Source of the DNA: Bacteroidota bacterium
GTDB lineage: Bacteria; Bacteroidota; Bacteroidia; Bacteroidales; F082
DNA: 44,981 nucleotides
Assembly (NCBI GenBank): GCA_018816765.1
Contig: JAHIUX010000060.1
Span: 1-44,981, forward strand
Direction of reading: 5' to 3'
Under the pieces are notes generated by a model, which searched no databases, was not told where the DNA came from, and saw only the letters and a program-made list of their open reading frames with translations. Below are positions 42,732 through 44,981 of this stretch, one piece after another. The first letter of the stretch is position 1. Every line of letters begins with the position of its first letter. The position numbers and the translations under genes were made by a program.

Positions 42732-43442
42732 TTAATCGATAAACACAACGAGTTCTTCTTTTATCAGGGCTTGGTTAAGGTAGCGGCGCATCAGCTGTGC
42801 AATGGCCAGTACATCTTTCTGACAGTAGGTTTTTATCCGTTCGAGGTCATGCGAAACCCAGTAAATTGTGCCAACCATGCTGCCATCAATGTCGTCCTTG
42901 GGTGTAGGAATATCGAATATGGCAGTGAGCAAATCGAGGGATGTGTAGTTTTTATAATCACCAAACTTCCACAGCTCCATAGTGTCGATATGCCTTATTT
43001 CCCAGGGTTTTTTACCAGCCAGCTGAAGGATCGATGGTAGTTCGATGCCATTAACCAGCATGCGCCTGGCGATGTATGGAAAGTCGAACTCCTTGCCATT
43101 GTGGGCGCAGAGCAAACTTTCGGCCTGATCGTAGTGTTTGTTTAGTAATCCGGCAAAATCTTTCAGCAGCAGTTTTTCATCGTCACCATAATAGGATTTT
43201 ATCCTGAACTCTGCGCCATTGAAGTAACCAACTGAAATACAGATGATTTTTCCAAATTCGGCATAAATGCCAGCGCGCCCATACAATGCGGATGGCGATA
43301 CTTCGGTTTCTGTTTTAAGGTGCCCGGACTTTCTGTCCCATAACTTTTTCATGCGGTCGGTCAGCGAGTCGTAATCAGCAACTGCCGAAACTGTTTCAAT
43401 ATCAAGAAACAATACATGTGAGAGGTTTAAATTATGCAACAT
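42732..43442 (-). CDS. DEDDy 3'-5' exonuclease (PolB-like exonuclease domain)
   Basis: A 236-residue stand-alone exonuclease of the predicted PolB-like 3'-5' exonuclease group (PF10108). All four acidic metal ligands are visible: Asp14 and Glu16 (LFLDIETVS), Asp120 (HNGKEFDFPYIARR) and Asp210. Tyr206-x3-Asp210 (TYCQKD) makes it the DEDDy type. There is no polymerase domain, so it removes nucleotides from DNA or RNA 3' ends on its own. The ATG at 43442 is chosen because the domain starts eight codons later. A full bipartite promoter lies upstream. It precedes the Cas4-like gene by 40 bases and probably works with it. Confidence 0.88.
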   Translation of the reverse strand: MLHNLNLSHVLFLDIETVSAVADYDSLTDRMKKLWDRKSGHLKTETEVSPSALYGRAGIYAEFGKIICISVGYFNGAEFRIKSYYGDDEKLLLKDFAGLLNKHYDQAESLLCAHNGKEFDFPYIARRMLVNGIELPSILQLAGKKPWEIRHIDTMELWKFGDYKNYTSLDLLTAIFDIPTPKDDIDGSMVGTIYWVSHDLERIKTYCQKDVLAIAQLMRRYLNQALIKEELVVFID

Positions 43443-43487
43443 GACGGTTGAAAAGTTGGTGTGATTGTGGTGATTGTTTATTTTAGC

Positions 43488-43519
43488 CAAAGGTAACAAT
43501 ACGATACTGTTTATGCAAA
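43488..43519 (-). promoter_or_regulatory. Bipartite Bacteroidota promoter for the nuclease pair
   Basis: On the minus strand TTTG (43519-43516), a 20-base spacer and TACCTTTG (43495-43488) match the -33/-7 consensus exactly. The start codon is 45 bases downstream. The -33 element lies within the first codons of the divergent lipoprotein gene. A weaker plus-strand -7 (TATTTTAG, 43479-43486) faces it. Confidence 0.65.
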
Positions 43520-44796
43520 TGGTCCTGCGGACAATTTTCCTGCTGTTTATTGCCGGATTTTGCAGCTGTAACAAAGAAATTGACAGCTCCGATCCGGTGA
43601 TCGATTTTCTTGCGCCCGAAGTTAACCTGATCACAGATGCTGATCAGCTTTCCATCACTGTAAGGGTTTATGATGAATCGGACCTGCAATCGGTAAAAAT
43701 CGGTATTGTTGACGAAAACTTTATACTTGTCGTTCAGCCCCAATGGTTTTATCCGCAGAAAAATGACACACTGATCAGCCTGAATATCTCACTCATGAGT
43801 CTGGTAAACGGAAGGTACTTTGTGCTTGCTCAAGCCTTCGATGGGGAAAACACCAGGCGCAAATACCTTCCATTTTCCTTTGCCGGGGCATTGGTCTTAC
43901 AGCCTGAACTCTTTGTAAGCACCAATGGAGTCGGAGAATTTTCTGTTTGGAAAGTGAACCCTTTAATGACAGAAGCCAGCTTGGTATTTACTGCACCGGG
44001 AAGTTTGAAAGCCCTGATTTCGGGTGGGCAAAACGGGTTGATATACATTGTTAGTGACGCGCCTTCAAGGATAAGAGCCCTGGATTGTAAATCGGGGGAG
44101 GTGGCCTGGGAAAAGCAGGCTGCAATGCCCTGGCCTGAATATACGTCGGTATTTTTTGCCGGTGATGCCTTGCTTGCCTGCGACAAAAACGGCATCATGG
44201 CGGCTTACCACCATGCTACGGGAGCTGACATCACCGTAACACCAGCTGCCCCAAACACCCTTACATCAGCATTGTTTGCCGATGAAACCTACATCTTTGC
44301 TGCCCAGCATTTGCAACAGTCGCAGCAGCAGGTGCTGAGTTTTATTTACCGGCAATCGTTGCAACCGTTCAGAAGTTACCACCTCGAAAGTGGTGTGCTG
44401 GCGGTGATGGAAGGAACCGCACAAAGCAATGTGTTGGTCGTACGACAAGCCAATGGTGAAGCATTGTTTGATTTGTTTGACAAGGGAACAGGCCTTTATG
44501 ATGAATCAGCATTTGCACTGAGCCAGTCCATCGGTTGCGTGATTAAATACAACCCGGATGCGGTGCTGCTCATGACCCCTGATCGCATTGGACTGTATTC
44601 GCTTACGAACCATCAGTTTTCGGTACTGATCACAGGTCAGGATCTACGCGATGTGACCGATGGCTCAGCAATGGACCTGGGTTTTATTATTGCCGAAGGC
44701 AAGCACCTTTATGCTGAAGCCAATCAAAATGGACTCACATTCGGAGAAGTCATTGGTAAACTGACAATTGGCTACAGCAAAAAACCTGCACAATGA
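43513..44796 (+). CDS. Lipoprotein with Ig-like domain and PQQ-type beta-propeller
   Basis: A 427-residue lipoprotein. The signal TIFLLFIAGFCS ends at Cys20 (after the ATG at 43513; ATG 43519 is an alternative). An Ig-like domain follows (about 25-130: PVIDFLAPEVNLITDADQLSITVRVYDESD). The rest is a beta-propeller whose blades carry phrases such as SRIRALDCKSGEVAWEKQ and KNGIMAAYHHATGADITV, typical of PQQ-like repeats. No enzyme residues are evident, so it is probably a surface or periplasmic binding or scaffold protein. Its stop overlaps the mnmD start (ATGA), so the two are cotranslated, although no link between the proteins is known. Confidence 0.75.
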   Translation: MQMVLRTIFLLFIAGFCSCNKEIDSSDPVIDFLAPEVNLITDADQLSITVRVYDESDLQSVKIGIVDENFILVVQPQWFYPQKNDTLISLNISLMSLVNGRYFVLAQAFDGENTRRKYLPFSFAGALVLQPELFVSTNGVGEFSVWKVNPLMTEASLVFTAPGSLKALISGGQNGLIYIVSDAPSRIRALDCKSGEVAWEKQAAMPWPEYTSVFFAGDALLACDKNGIMAAYHHATGADITVTPAAPNTLTSALFADETYIFAAQHLQQSQQQVLSFIYRQSLQPFRSYHLESGVLAVMEGTAQSNVLVVRQANGEALFDLFDKGTGLYDESAFALSQSIGCVIKYNPDAVLLMTPDRIGLYSLTNHQFSVLITGQDLRDVTDGSAMDLGFIIAEGKHLYAEANQNGLTFGEVIGKLTIGYSKKPAQ

Positions 44797-44981
44797 TAAA
44801 AGTGGTGACCACTGCCGATGGATCGAGCAGCCTGTTTGATGAAAGAACGGCAGAGAATTATCATTCAAGTCATGGCGCAATGACCGAGTCAAAGCTCGTG
44901 TTCATCGCGCATGGCTTGTTGCCATTGCTCGAAGAAAGAAAATCCTTACGCATCCTTGAAGTGGGATTCGGCACGGGCCTG
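44793..44981 (+). CDS. mnmD: tRNA 5-(methylaminomethyl)uridine methyltransferase MnmD (partial, 5' end)
   Basis: Only the first 63 codons are present and the gene leaves the window. The residues show the start of the MnmC-methyltransferase/DUF752 family: TTADGSSSLFDERTAENYHS, then HGAMTESKLVFIAHGL and LRILEVGFGTGL, the SAM-binding loop. MnmD performs the last methylation in making mnm5U at the tRNA wobble base. Whether the oxidase half found in fused MnmC follows cannot be seen. The ATG overlaps the previous stop as ATGA. Confidence 0.88.
   Translation, partial: MIKVVTTADGSSSLFDERTAENYHSSHGAMTESKLVFIAHGLLPLLEERKSLRILEVGFGTGL

Noticed and set aside
9405-44981. tRNA or rRNA genes
   Set aside because: No cloverleaf-like or rRNA sequence was recognised in the intergenic regions when read on both strands by eye. 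A dedicated tRNA search was not possible.

Overview
The window looks like chromosomal DNA of a Bacteroidota member, probably class Bacteroidia and possibly a fermentative, protein- and amino-acid-using lineage. Three things point there. Several secreted proteins end in type IX secretion (T9SS) type A sorting domains with a YPNPA motif. TAnnTTTG -7 promoter elements stand in front of many genes, and I saw no clear Shine-Dalgarno pattern. The gene order L33 - DUF4295 - ftsY - rimO is typical of the phylum. I see no insertion sequence, phage, rRNA, tRNA or CRISPR. The genus cannot be set from sequence alone.

Layout. 1-340 holds the last codons of an unknown gene, short tandem repeats and a terminator. 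341-2434 (-) is a secreted C10 cysteine protease. 2650-6285 (+) is a histidine-degradation pair (hutI, fused ftcD) followed by marC. 6362-9068 (+) carries rpmG, a DUF4295 gene, ftsY and rimO. 9415-15847 holds a MORN-repeat protein, a serine hydrolase, a long KamA-type radical SAM protein divergent from P5C dehydrogenase, and a small lipoprotein.

16013-22051 is the most coherent system. A consensus -7 promoter leads directly into a cobalamin riboswitch and a candidate intrinsic terminator. Five tightly packed genes follow: two T9SS-exported surface proteins (one a beta-propeller), a BtuB-like TonB-dependent receptor, a BtuG-like propeller lipoprotein and an OsmC protein. It reads as a vitamin B12 capture and outer-membrane import operon in which part of the surface machinery is delivered by T9SS.

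22052-27201 contains a NUDIX hydrolase, clpS, an NfeD-like gene with floA, and a long RelA/SpoT homologue whose hydrolase residues are lost while the synthetase motifs remain. 27257-34057 holds a membrane protein, a class V aminotransferase with a T9SS cargo gene, a GNAT acetyltransferase, a giant TPR-repeat secreted protein and a LolD-like ATPase. sucC follows at 34217.

35515-43442 (-) is a run of five genes: a DEDDy exonuclease, a Cas4-like Fe-S nuclease whose fused DEDD domain looks dead, a two-propeller sensor kinase without an output domain, dnaB and a DUF6263 secreted protein. The window closes with a propeller lipoprotein translationally coupled to the start of mnmD.

Functions are inferred from motifs and family knowledge. 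No database search was run.
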